Shown: in pieces, positions 8,801 through 15,735 of the stretch
Numbering within the stretch: the stretch's first letter is position 1
Layout of the letters: every line of letters starts with the position of its first letter
Assembly (NCBI GenBank): GCA_014378285.1
Contig: JACMNZ010000342.1
Location: 1 to 18,824 of the forward strand
Direction: 5' to 3'
DNA: 18,824 nt
Source: Pseudopedobacter sp.
GTDB taxonomy: Bacteria > Bacteroidota > Bacteroidia > Sphingobacteriales > Sphingobacteriaceae
The notes under the pieces: generated by a model
Databases searched by the model: none
Told to the model about the DNA's origin: nothing
What the model saw: only the letters and a program-made list of their open reading frames with translations
Translations under genes and position numbers: made by a program

Positions 8801-9014
8801 TTTCTTTAGCGAAATTCTTGATTAAGCTATCGTTTTTAGTGTAGTAGTAAAGGTTAAAATGAGGAGTTTCATAGACCTTAAACTTTAAATTTTTGTATCG
8901 AACTTTATTTTGTCCAAAATACTGAGCTTGTGCCCCAAAGGAACATAATATAATTAATGCAGTTAAAAATCCAACAGATTTTTTAGCATTAAAAAAGCGG
9001 ATAATATCTTTCAT
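5874..9014 (-). CDS. Secreted HExxH metallopeptidase-like / TolB-like propeller / outer-membrane barrel fusion
   Basis: A 1046-residue envelope protein with three recognisable parts. A Sec signal peptide covers residues 1-30, with cleavage likely after AQA. Residues about 40-280 resemble the peptidase MA (gluzincin) fold: HELVH (144-148) is the zinc motif, E175 in WMVEGMAEYLS is the probable third ligand, and RYGQAFWSFI follows. Residues about 295-560 contain TolB/PD40-type beta-propeller repeats, recognised by 'SPDG..LAY' stretches at 308-316, 363-371, 409-417 and 453-461 and a less regular one near 512-520. Residues about 640-1046 look like an outer-membrane beta-barrel with Omp85-like features, including GYPFLIRGYEANS (895-907), FEIRLPF, a barrel-like FDAGLAWDKG strand and a final aromatic Trp. 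I infer that the protease and propeller domains are periplasmic or surface-exposed and anchored by the barrel. Its substrate is unknown. It lies between the class A PBP and msrB in the same orientation. Confidence 0.8.
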   Translation of the reverse strand: MKDIIRFFNAKKSVGFLTALIILCSFGAQAQYFGQNKVRYKNLKFKVYETPHFNLYYYTKNDSLIKNFAKESEAWYALHQQIFRDTFKKPNPIILYGNSPEFQQTTAIGGEIGVGTGGVTEGLKNRVVMPFQEINGQTRHVLGHELVHAFQYHSLIEGDSTQLENIGNLPLWMVEGMAEYLSLGKVDANTAMWMRDAVLNNDIPTLEDLTTNSKYFPYRYGQAFWSFIGSTYGDTTIFPFFKSTAKYGYQMAIRRTFGYDEKTLSGLWKSAIENAYKPYLKDTTQTPIGTKIIDETNGGKMNVAPAISPDGNYLAYLSERDIFSIDLYLADARTGKTIRKLTSKISNGHIDEFNFIESAGAWSPDSRKFAFSVFSEGRNKLIIVNIENGRTLLEQGMGDVEQFGNLSWSPDGDNIAFTGLKNGQSDMFSYNITSEEVTQLTNDKYTQYQPSYSADGTKIVFSTDKYSEQSDNVAASIPMGMAIMDLKNKSTKQVNVFEGANNFNPLFAENDSKIYFLSNRDGFRNLYRYTIANGKVEQLTDYFTGISGITENSPALSISNTNDVVYSYYRAQKYTLYNAKSTDFKAKVIDPNYVNLAAATLPPPNSVGVNIINKNLENFQVYNDLPVDSVKSIPFKSKFKLDYIANTGAGVSTSRFGTGLSGGVQAIFSDILSRDQIFAAANVNGEIYDFGAQIAYVNQQSRWNWGGALSHIPQQFPSFGFDPNAKIETANGPINVFEEFVDIIRVFEESAQGFTSYPFSKITRVEFGAGIARYSYRIDRFSTYYNQSGFPIFQDRRKVDISSLNTSGFFLRPYTNIQLNTAFVGDNSFMGVASPLNGYRYRIGIEQNFGTFQFTAPTIDLRKYVRAKPVTFAGRLYGFGRIGNTNNQIFPLFIGYPFLIRGYEANSFFRGSSTSADGFDIDQLIGNRIAVANFEIRLPFTGPEKLSVIPSKFLFSELNLFFDAGLAWDKGNTVDLGRKSPPIIGTSGPNNNPVYDSNVKVPALSAGISTRVNVFGYLILEPYLAFPFNRSNVQKPVFGIAFSPGW

Positions 9015-9104
9015 ATTTTAAATTTTGATACACAATTTAATTAACGATGAAATTAAGTTTAAAAATTTATAATCAAAAAACGTTTACATTTAAGAGATAA
9101 TTAA

Positions 9105-11576
9105 TTAATTATCCTTTTCTTTTTTTCTTTGGTCGCGTTTTAATTGTCTTTCTTCTTGTTTGTTTAACTCTTCACTAGAGAGCGGTATTTGTTTTCCCTC
9201 TTCTTTATTTGGAGTTGGACTATTTGGTTTAATTTGCTCTTTTTTTAGATTTCCGGTTTCTTTAATAACCTTGTTTTCGTAGTTTAGGTTTTCTTGAGGT
9301 ACTGCTTCTGGAGTATCGGTATTTAAAGAATCTGTAAAGATGCTATCAACAGAAAAAGTATCTACTACAATACGTGGCGAAACACAATTATAAGTACGAG
9401 TTATCTCTACCTCAGGTTTGGGAAATGGGCCCTCTGTAATACCTGTTGTTGGGTCTTTGTATACTTTTTCCATAAACTTAGCAAAGATTGGTAATGCTGT
9501 TCTAGAACCTTCTCCTGTTTGTGATGTTTTAAAATGCACACTTCTATCATCTGCACCAACCCAAACTCCTGTAACCAAATCTTTTGTAATTCCCATGTAC
9601 CAGCCATCTACATAATCTGAAGATGTACCCGTTTTACCTCCAATTTGATTATTCTTTTTCCACAAATCCCATTCCCATAGGGCTTGTGAAGTTCCGCCTG
9701 GTTCTTCCATACCCCCCCTAAACATGTAAAGCATTAACCAAGCAATTTCTTTACTTAATACAGGCGTGTGTTTAGCTTTAAAATCTTCTATTACGTTATC
9801 GTCTTGATCTGTAATTCGCTCTACTAAAATAGGATCAACTTTGTTTCCTTTATTTAAAAACGTTCCGTAAGCTCTTACCATTTCATATACAGAAACATCA
9901 TTAGGGCCTAAGCTTACAGACGGTACGGATTGTAACTTACTTTCGATACCGCATTTGTGTGCAAATTCTACTACTTTGTCCCAACCTACTTTTTCTGTTA
10001 TTTGTGCCGTAATAGAATTCACCGATTTTGCCATCGCCCACCTTAATGACATTTCTCTATAACTGAAGTTCCAATCAGAATTTTTTGGTTCCCAAACTTC
10101 TGTTTTGTTTCCGTTTTTAAAGCTGATGCTAACAGGCTTATCGGTAAATTTATCGCAAGGACTCATGCCACTTTCTAATGCTGCTAAATAAGCAAAAGGT
10201 TTAAAAGTAGAGCCGGCTTGTCTTTTAGATTGTATTACATGATCATATTTGAAATAAGTATGGTCATCGCCACCAACCCAAACTTTTATTTTTCCAGAGA
10301 ATGGATCTAAGGTCATCATACCAGTATTCAATATTTTAGTATAGTATTTTATTGAGTCTATGGTAGAGAACTGAACCTCTTTATCGCCATCCCAAGAAAA
10401 AATTGTCATCGTTTTTTTCTTATTTAAAATGATGTTAATAGAATCTGGTGCGTTAATATATTTTCTTTTGAAATCATAGTACCATGGTAAACGTTCAATA
10501 CTGTTTTCAACAAAATTTGGGATGATGTTATCTTCTGAATCTCGCCAGGGCTCTTCATTTCCCCAAACATTATCAAAACGTTTTTGGAGGGCTCTCATTT
10601 GTTCATGAACTGCCTCTTCTGCATATTTCTGCAACTTAGAATCTATGGTTGTATAAATTTTTAATCCATCCTCGTACAAATTGTAATCATTTTCTTTACA
10701 CCATTTTTCTAGCCATTTGGCAACTGCCGATCTTAGGTAAGAATCACCCTCGTTTTTGCCTGTATCTTTTCCTAAATCTAATTTTAAAGGTTTTTTAATT
10801 GCAGTTTGATATTGATTATCAGACAAAAACTTATATTTATTCATCTGCGAAAGCACAATATTTCTCCTTTTTATGGCACTTTCTGGGTTTTTTATCGGAT
10901 TATAAGTTGAGGTAGCTTTTAACATTCCCACTAACATTGCGGCTTCATCAACATCAATATCAGATACAGATTTATTAAAATAATGTTTTGCTGCCGTGTT
11001 TATTCCATAAGAATTATTACCAAAAGGTACTGTGTTTAAGTACATTGTAATAATGTCGTTTTTCTTATAATTAGACTCTATTTTAAAGGCAGTTAACCAC
11101 TCTTTAAATTTAGAAACTAAGGTCCTAACAAGTGGAACTTTTCTTAATAAACCTTGAGATTTATTTAAACGCGTACGGTATAAATTTTTTGCTAATTGTT
11201 GGGTAATTGTACTTCCACCCCTTTTATCGCCTCTGGCGGTAGAGATAATACCAGAAGCTAAAGAATAAATATCTACACCGCTATGTTTGTAAAACCTTAT
11301 ATCCTCGGTGGCAACCAAAGCATTAATAACATTGCTATCTATTTCATTAAAACTAACGGGAGTACGGTTTTCTGTATAATACTTACCAATTAAAACGCTA
11401 TCTGCTGTATAAACTTCTGAAGATATATTTAGTGTAGGTAATTTAATGTCTTTTTTTGTTGGCGAATAACCAAACAATCCCAAAAAATTTAGCTCTACTG
11501 CACAAATAAAAACAATAATTAAGTAAACAAAAATGGTGAAATATCTGAGAAGCTTATTGGGTATTTCTTTAAACAT
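9105..11576 (-). CDS. Class A penicillin-binding protein (bifunctional transglycosylase/transpeptidase, PBP1A-like)
   Basis: This enzyme polymerises lipid II into glycan strands and cross-links them in the periplasm. The 823-residue protein has an N-terminal membrane anchor at about 12-34. The GT51 domain shows EDIRFYKHSG (91-100, catalytic E91), GGSTITQQLAKNLY (120-133), a segment like 'KI.EI.LN.VPFG.N.YG' (164-191) and EAAMLVGMLK (211-220). The transpeptidase domain has the S-x-x-K motif GSTFKP with Ser456 and Lys459, S-x-N at 518-520 and KTG at 648-650. A tail of about 90 residues beyond residue 730 is low-complexity, rich in E, K, Q, N and P, and ends in a basic stretch. A -7-like TACATTTG lies at 11644-11651 on the minus strand, but I find no matching -33 box. 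The barrel protein follows after 90 nt. Confidence 0.95.
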   Translation of the reverse strand: MFKEIPNKLLRYFTIFVYLIIVFICAVELNFLGLFGYSPTKKDIKLPTLNISSEVYTADSVLIGKYYTENRTPVSFNEIDSNVINALVATEDIRFYKHSGVDIYSLASGIISTARGDKRGGSTITQQLAKNLYRTRLNKSQGLLRKVPLVRTLVSKFKEWLTAFKIESNYKKNDIITMYLNTVPFGNNSYGINTAAKHYFNKSVSDIDVDEAAMLVGMLKATSTYNPIKNPESAIKRRNIVLSQMNKYKFLSDNQYQTAIKKPLKLDLGKDTGKNEGDSYLRSAVAKWLEKWCKENDYNLYEDGLKIYTTIDSKLQKYAEEAVHEQMRALQKRFDNVWGNEEPWRDSEDNIIPNFVENSIERLPWYYDFKRKYINAPDSINIILNKKKTMTIFSWDGDKEVQFSTIDSIKYYTKILNTGMMTLDPFSGKIKVWVGGDDHTYFKYDHVIQSKRQAGSTFKPFAYLAALESGMSPCDKFTDKPVSISFKNGNKTEVWEPKNSDWNFSYREMSLRWAMAKSVNSITAQITEKVGWDKVVEFAHKCGIESKLQSVPSVSLGPNDVSVYEMVRAYGTFLNKGNKVDPILVERITDQDDNVIEDFKAKHTPVLSKEIAWLMLYMFRGGMEEPGGTSQALWEWDLWKKNNQIGGKTGTSSDYVDGWYMGITKDLVTGVWVGADDRSVHFKTSQTGEGSRTALPIFAKFMEKVYKDPTTGITEGPFPKPEVEITRTYNCVSPRIVVDTFSVDSIFTDSLNTDTPEAVPQENLNYENKVIKETGNLKKEQIKPNSPTPNKEEGKQIPLSSEELNKQEERQLKRDQRKKEKDN

Positions 11577-11786
11577 ATATTTTTTGATAGATTATGATAC
11601 GCTATAATCGATTAATTAGTATTGGTGATTATAAGGGGCTAAACAAATGTAATCTTAGTTTTTTAAAAGTATTTAAAATAAAATTTGATTGTGATAGTAT
11701 ATAGTGATTTAACCTATTTATATGTTTCTATAAGGATTTTTATCTAAAATTTTAACAATTTTTAACAATGGTTTTCTACAAGTAGT
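11577..11786. other. 210-nt intergenic region upstream of the PBP gene
   Basis: This AT-rich spacer holds the leader of the PBP gene and the 3' flank of the omega-amidase gene, both on the minus strand. The only recognisable site is TACATTTG at 11644-11651 (minus strand), a -7-like match lacking a -33 partner. The 11-nt sequence TTTTTAACAAT occurs at 11758-11768, and its last nine bases also occur just upstream. I see no hairpin good enough to be a terminator and no small ORF I can support. Confidence 0.4.
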
Positions 11787-12566
11787 CTATTCAATAATTT
11801 TAAATTTATCGGCATCTTTTAAAAATGGCATTTCATTTCTTGTTTTTTCTACTTCACCATGTTGTATAGTAAATGTATAAAGGTCTTCGTCATCTTTTTT
11901 ATAGTAGATAACCTTGCCCTGTGGATTTAAACAAGTGGTATCGCCACTGTAATAAATTTCGTTTCCATCATGTCCAACTCTATTTAAAGCAATAATATAT
12001 GCCTGATTTTCAATAGCTCTAGCTGGTATTAAAATTTGCCAATGATGACTTCTTTTTTCTGGCCAATTTGCAATCACCAATAAAAGATCGTAATAATCCT
12101 CACAATTTCTTAACCAAACGGGGAAACGCAAATCATAGCAGATTACGGGCATAATTTTCCATCCATTTAATTCTACCAATAATCTTTCATCGCCCGCTGT
12201 AAATATCTCATCTTCTTTTGCCATACCAAAAAGATGTTTTTTATCATATTTTTCAAAAGTTCCATCAGGTCTCATCCAAATTAAACGATTGTAATATTTT
12301 CCATTTTCTTTAATTATTAAGGAGCCAACCACAACAGCATTAAATTTGCATGCTTTTTCTTGCATCCATTTCATTGTTTTGCCGTTCATTTCTTCGGCTA
12401 ACGCTTCGGTATTCATGCTAAAACCAGTATTAAACATTTCTGGCAAAATAATCAAATCGGTTTTTTCCCTAATATCCGCTAATTTTAGACCTAAGTTTTG
12501 TAAGTTTTTATCAATATTCTCCCAAAATAAATAAGCTTGTACTAAAGTGATTTTTAATGGATTCAT
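11787..12566 (-). CDS. Omega-amidase / nitrilase-superfamily amidohydrolase (YafV/Nit2-like)
   Basis: This 259-residue cytoplasmic nitrilase-superfamily enzyme most resembles omega-amidases, which hydrolyse 2-oxoglutaramate or the 2-oxo-succinamate analogue to the oxo-acid plus ammonia. The Glu-Lys-Cys triad is readable: E43 in LPEMFNTGFS, K109 in KYDKKHLFGMA (106-116), and C143 in VICYDLRFPVW (141-151). The FNTGF and KHLFGMA stretches and the ANWP...HW segment point to the YafV/Nit2 branch rather than to nitrilases or carbamoylases. It lies 37 nt downstream of an aminotransferase on the same strand, with no terminator between, so the two are probably one transcript. That neighbour supports removal of the oxo-amides made by glutamine-dependent transamination. 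Assignment to the branch is from motifs and context, not from a tree. Confidence 0.88.
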   Translation of the reverse strand: MNPLKITLVQAYLFWENIDKNLQNLGLKLADIREKTDLIILPEMFNTGFSMNTEALAEEMNGKTMKWMQEKACKFNAVVVGSLIIKENGKYYNRLIWMRPDGTFEKYDKKHLFGMAKEDEIFTAGDERLLVELNGWKIMPVICYDLRFPVWLRNCEDYYDLLLVIANWPEKRSHHWQILIPARAIENQAYIIALNRVGHDGNEIYYSGDTTCLNPQGKVIYYKKDDEDLYTFTIQHGEVEKTRNEMPFLKDADKFKIIE

Positions 12567-12603
12567 ACCTTTAATATTTTAATGGTTTGTTTTATAAGAT
12601 GTA

Positions 12604-13749
12604 TTAGATACTCTTTAAATTCTCTACTGCCTTTTCTAAAGTTTCCTCTTTTTTAGCGAAACAAAATCTTAAGGTTTTAAAATCGGTATTTTTGGTGTAA
12701 AAGCTAGAATTTGGGATGCATGCAACTTTAAAATCCTTAACTAATCTCATAGCTAAATCAACGTCTTTTTCATCGCTTATATTTTGATAGCTTACATTTT
12801 GGAAATAAGAGCCCTCGCATGGCAGCAAAGTAAATTTAGTTTGTTTTAATAAGTTTCTAAATAAATCCCTTTTATTCTGATAAAATTCGGGAAGCTTTAA
12901 ATCAAGATTATTCTTATTTAAATAATGATCAATTGCATATTGAATTGGCGTATTTACACTAAACACTAAAAACTGATGAATTTTTCTGAACTCTTTCATC
13001 AAGTTTTGTGGTGCTAAACAATAACCAATTTTCCAACCGGTGCAATGCAACGTCTTTCCAAAACTTGCTGTTATAAATGTGCGTTCTTTAAGTTCAGGAA
13101 ATTTTGCAAGGCTTAAATGTTCTTGGTTATCATAAACAATTTGTCCGTAAACTTCATCGCTGATGATAAATATATCTGTGTTTTTTGTAATGATTTTTAA
13201 TTGTTCTATATCTTGGTTTTTTAAAAGCCTTCCTGTTGGGTTTTGCGGAGAATTGATGATAATGAGTTTTGTATTTACCGTAACCAATTTTTTAACCACA
13301 TCCCAATCTATATCAAAAAAGGGAGGTTGCATTTCAAAAGCTTTTACTAAACCACCAAAAGCTTTTACTGATGGTGCATAACAATCATAAGCGGGTTCAA
13401 AAATAATAGCCTCATCGTTTGGTTTAATTATGGATGCAATAGCAGTGTAAATAGCCTGTGTGCCTCCTGCTGTAACTGTTATCTCATCTTCTGGCGAGTA
13501 ATAAGAATCATAATTATTTTCTATAAGTTTAGAAATGGTATGCCTTAAACTTAAAATACCTGGCATTGGCGCATATTGGTTATGGCCGTTGTTCATTTCT
13601 TTATTTACCATTTTGATAAGCTGTGGGTCTACATCAAAATCAGGGAAACCTTGCGAAAGATTAATAGCATTAAATTTAATGGCAAGAGCGGTCATTTCTG
13701 AAAAAATAGAATTAGAAACCTGAGGGAGCTTGGATGATAAATGGATCAC
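12604..13749 (-). CDS. PLP-dependent aminotransferase, probable methionine/glutamine transaminase (YbdL / GTK-like)
   Basis: A fold-type I aminotransferase (class I/II) of 381 residues. Visible PLP-site residues are N170 in QNPTG (169-173), D198 in SDEVYG, and the Schiff-base Lys232 in SFGKTLHCTGWKIGY (229-243). R361 in TLRFCFAKK is the probable substrate carboxylate-binding arginine. The N terminus (SKLP...IFSEMTALA, then NLSQGFPDFD) is typical of the YbdL methionine aminotransferase / kynurenine aminotransferase group. The likely job is transamination of methionine (via 2-oxo-4-methylthiobutyrate) or other amino acids with glutamine, with the 2-oxoglutaramate by-product handled by the omega-amidase next in the operon. 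The start is a GTG at 13749; a stop codon lies five codons further upstream in frame, and the next Met would remove the conserved SKLP region. Confidence 0.88.
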   Translation of the reverse strand: MIHLSSKLPQVSNSIFSEMTALAIKFNAINLSQGFPDFDVDPQLIKMVNKEMNNGHNQYAPMPGILSLRHTISKLIENNYDSYYSPEDEITVTAGGTQAIYTAIASIIKPNDEAIIFEPAYDCYAPSVKAFGGLVKAFEMQPPFFDIDWDVVKKLVTVNTKLIIINSPQNPTGRLLKNQDIEQLKIITKNTDIFIISDEVYGQIVYDNQEHLSLAKFPELKERTFITASFGKTLHCTGWKIGYCLAPQNLMKEFRKIHQFLVFSVNTPIQYAIDHYLNKNNLDLKLPEFYQNKRDLFRNLLKQTKFTLLPCEGSYFQNVSYQNISDEKDVDLAMRLVKDFKVACIPNSSFYTKNTDFKTLRFCFAKKEETLEKAVENLKSI

Positions 13750-13866
13750 TTTAATTTTTGATTATTTTAATTTTTCAAAATAACTTTAATTTTTAAGTAT
13801 TGTGAAACTATTTATTAAAACAATTGTAATTTTATTTTTAGTGTAAAAATTTATCAAATCTTTTTA

Positions 13867-14640
13867 ATGAACCATCAGTCTAAAGAAAGTAAGCTTTTTA
13901 TGATATTGGGAACCTTTTTAATTGCCAATGCCATTTTAGCCGAATTTATAGGGGTAAAAATTTTTTCGGTTGAAGAATCTCTAGGTTTTGCTAAATTTAA
14001 TCTTAATCTATTTGGGGTTAAAGGACTTTCTTTCAATATGTCGGCCGGGGTAGTTACTTGGCCTATTGTATTTATCATGACAGATATTATCAATGAATAT
14101 TATGGCACTAAAGGAGTTAAATTTCTATCTTATTTAGCTGCTATCTTGATTGCTTTTGCATTTATAGTTGTTTTTGCATCTATGAAATTAGTTGGTGCAG
14201 ATTTTTGGGTAAACCAAAACATTAACGGAGAAAATTTGAATATGAACAATGCCTTTAAAGGGATTTTTGGTCAAGGAATGTGGATTATTGCAGGATCAAT
14301 TTCTGCTTTTTTAATAGGCCAAATTGCCGATGTTAGTATTTTTCATAACATCAAAAAAATAACAGGAGATAGCAAATTGTGGTTAAGAGCTACTGGTTCT
14401 ACGTTAGTTTCGCAATTGATAGATAGCTTTGTGGTGATTTTTATTGCTTTTTATTTAAACCCGCAATACCATTGGAGCTGGCAAATGGTTGCTGCAATCG
14501 GTTTGGTAAATTATACCTATAAATTTATTGTTGCATTACTGATGACACCAATTCTTTATTTGGTACACGGGATTATCGATAATTATTTGGGTAAAGATTT
14601 ATCGCATCAACTGATGGAAAGTGCGGCTAATGAAAGATAG
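13867..14640 (+). CDS. Queuosine precursor transporter, YhhQ/VUT family
   Basis: This 257-residue polytopic membrane protein belongs to the YhhQ (DUF165/VUT) family, members of which import queuosine precursors such as preQ0 or preQ1 for tRNA modification. Hydrophobic stretches lie near residues 11-30, 58-75, 86-108, 136-155, 180-197 and 205-233, giving about six helices. Conserved features are the TWPIVFIMTDIINEYYG segment (64-80), with D73 and E77 in the membrane, and LRATGSTLVSQLIDSF (173-188), with R174, S178 and D186. The start is ATG at 13867, with no Shine-Dalgarno sequence. It is divergent from the aminotransferase and converges on the sensor gene with only 14 nt between stop codons. 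No queuosine synthesis gene or preQ1 riboswitch is visible nearby, so the transport substrate comes from the family alone. Confidence 0.87.
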   Translation: MNHQSKESKLFMILGTFLIANAILAEFIGVKIFSVEESLGFAKFNLNLFGVKGLSFNMSAGVVTWPIVFIMTDIINEYYGTKGVKFLSYLAAILIAFAFIVVFASMKLVGADFWVNQNINGENLNMNNAFKGIFGQGMWIIAGSISAFLIGQIADVSIFHNIKKITGDSKLWLRATGSTLVSQLIDSFVVIFIAFYLNPQYHWSWQMVAAIGLVNYTYKFIVALLMTPILYLVHGIIDNYLGKDLSHQLMESAANER

Positions 14641-14654
14641 ATTTTTCTGAAAAG

Positions 14655-15086
14655 TTAATCGATTTCTCTTCTGCTCTTTAATTGCCTGATCAACTCTTCT
14701 CTAAAATCTCTTTCGGCAACGTAAAGGCTTTTCACTTTTTCAGGAGATAAAATCTTTTTGAACTCGTAACGATATTTTTTCTTGAGGTCAAGAATTTTAT
14801 CCTCATATTTAAAATCGTCATCCACTAGTTTATTTGCATCATCACCATTTTGAGCCCTAGCAGCTTTTTTTTGACGATTAATATCTTGTAAGCCTTGTTG
14901 ATATTGATTGTAAACTGGCCAAAACCTTTCAGATTCTTCTGGCGATAAATCTAACCTACGTGTTAAATATCCAATTTTAATGGCTTCAATCTGTTTAGAT
15001 TTTTTTGGATTACCACCTTGGGCATAAGTAGAAAAGCTAAAAAATATCCCTATAGCTATAAAAAGTATATAAATACGGTTTTTCAT
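14655..15086 (-). CDS. Small periplasmic protein, probable sensor of the ECF sigma system
   Basis: This 143-residue protein has a cleavable signal peptide (hydrophobic 5-18, likely cleavage after YAQ at about residue 23). The mature part is highly charged and predicted all-helical. LDLSPEESERFWPVYNQYQ (45-63) recalls the first helix motif of Spy/CnrX-like LTxxQ proteins, and a second, weaker copy is KILSPEKVKSLYVAERDF (111-128). The two lie about 65 residues apart with a lysine- and aspartate-rich segment between. It is the last gene of a three-gene operon, 2 nt after the membrane anti-sigma candidate. In the family setting such proteins are periplasmic modulators or sensors of the anti-sigma factor, as CnrX is for CnrY. 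That role is inferred from gene order; sequence similarity to Spy/CnrX is weak and the protein has no cysteine or histidine for metal binding. Confidence 0.72.
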   Translation of the reverse strand: MKNRIYILFIAIGIFFSFSTYAQGGNPKKSKQIEAIKIGYLTRRLDLSPEESERFWPVYNQYQQGLQDINRQKKAARAQNGDDANKLVDDDFKYEDKILDLKKKYRYEFKKILSPEKVKSLYVAERDFREELIRQLKSRREID

Positions 15087-15088
15087 TT

Positions 15089-15703
15089 TTATGGAGTAGT
15101 GTCTAACAGTTTGATAAGTTCTTCTTCGGTTAATTTTGATTCATCAGAAGTGAAAGCAGATTCATCAGATAAATTTTCAATAATTACGGGAACATCCGCA
15201 TTATCTATATGTTGTTGTAAATAAGTTTCAATTTCTTCATCTGGTATTTTTGATAATTGATAACTCAAATTTTTTGATTGATGGATATTAAAATAAATTC
15301 CAAAAGAAGTCATCAATAAAATGCAAGCTGCGGCTGCATACCTAACCAAGCCCAAATTTATAATTCTTGCAATCCCTTTCCTCTTTATTTGTACAGATTT
15401 TAGAGTTTGTTTTGTTGCGTTCTCAAAATAGTTTTGAGGGATAGTAAATCCCGAGTTCTCAGAAATAATTTCTTGTAATTTCAGTTGGTTGATGATTTGC
15501 TCACTCAAATTATCAAAGTAAGCATTTGGAGTTTTAAAATAATCAGATTTTGACTTCAAATTATCTAAAAAAATCTCGCTTTTCACTTTCTCTTCCAATT
15601 CTTCAAAATAATTTAATGGCACTTTAAAAGGATTAGCCCTTTTTATTGAAGCAAGAAGAGGTGCGTCTTTTTTCCAATTTATATTTGTATCTTCTGTATT
15701 CAT
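15089..15703 (-). CDS. Single-pass membrane protein, candidate anti-sigma factor with three 30-residue repeats
   Basis: Read from the ATG at 15701-15703, the product has 204 residues. A TTG 27 nt further up would add nine residues; the ATG gives a start more like relatives, which begin shortly before the first repeat. One hydrophobic helix lies at about 117-138. The cytoplasmic-side N-terminal part has three copies of a motif F-[KT]-x-P-x-x-Y-F, at F26, F56 and F86, each exactly 30 residues after the last and each followed by an amphipathic helix-like stretch. The C-terminal side ends with two acidic helical stretches, near IPDEEIETYLQQHI and LTEEELIKLL. Position between an ECF sigma gene and a periplasmic sensor gene makes it the anti-sigma candidate. 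It has no recognisable zinc-binding ASD motif (no HxxxCxxC), so the inhibition mechanism would differ from ZAS proteins. Direct evidence of sigma binding is lacking. Confidence 0.72.
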   Translation of the reverse strand: MNTEDTNINWKKDAPLLASIKRANPFKVPLNYFEELEEKVKSEIFLDNLKSKSDYFKTPNAYFDNLSEQIINQLKLQEIISENSGFTIPQNYFENATKQTLKSVQIKRKGIARIINLGLVRYAAAACILLMTSFGIYFNIHQSKNLSYQLSKIPDEEIETYLQQHIDNADVPVIIENLSDESAFTSDESKLTEEELIKLLDTTP

Positions 15704-15735
15704 TTGTTTTATTGATAGATTATTTAGCAAAAGGT

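Noticed and set aside
15704..15730. TTG start extending the anti-sigma candidate by nine residues
   Set aside because: An ATG at 15703 gives a more usual start and leaves 32 nt after the sigma stop; the TTG has no supporting signal.
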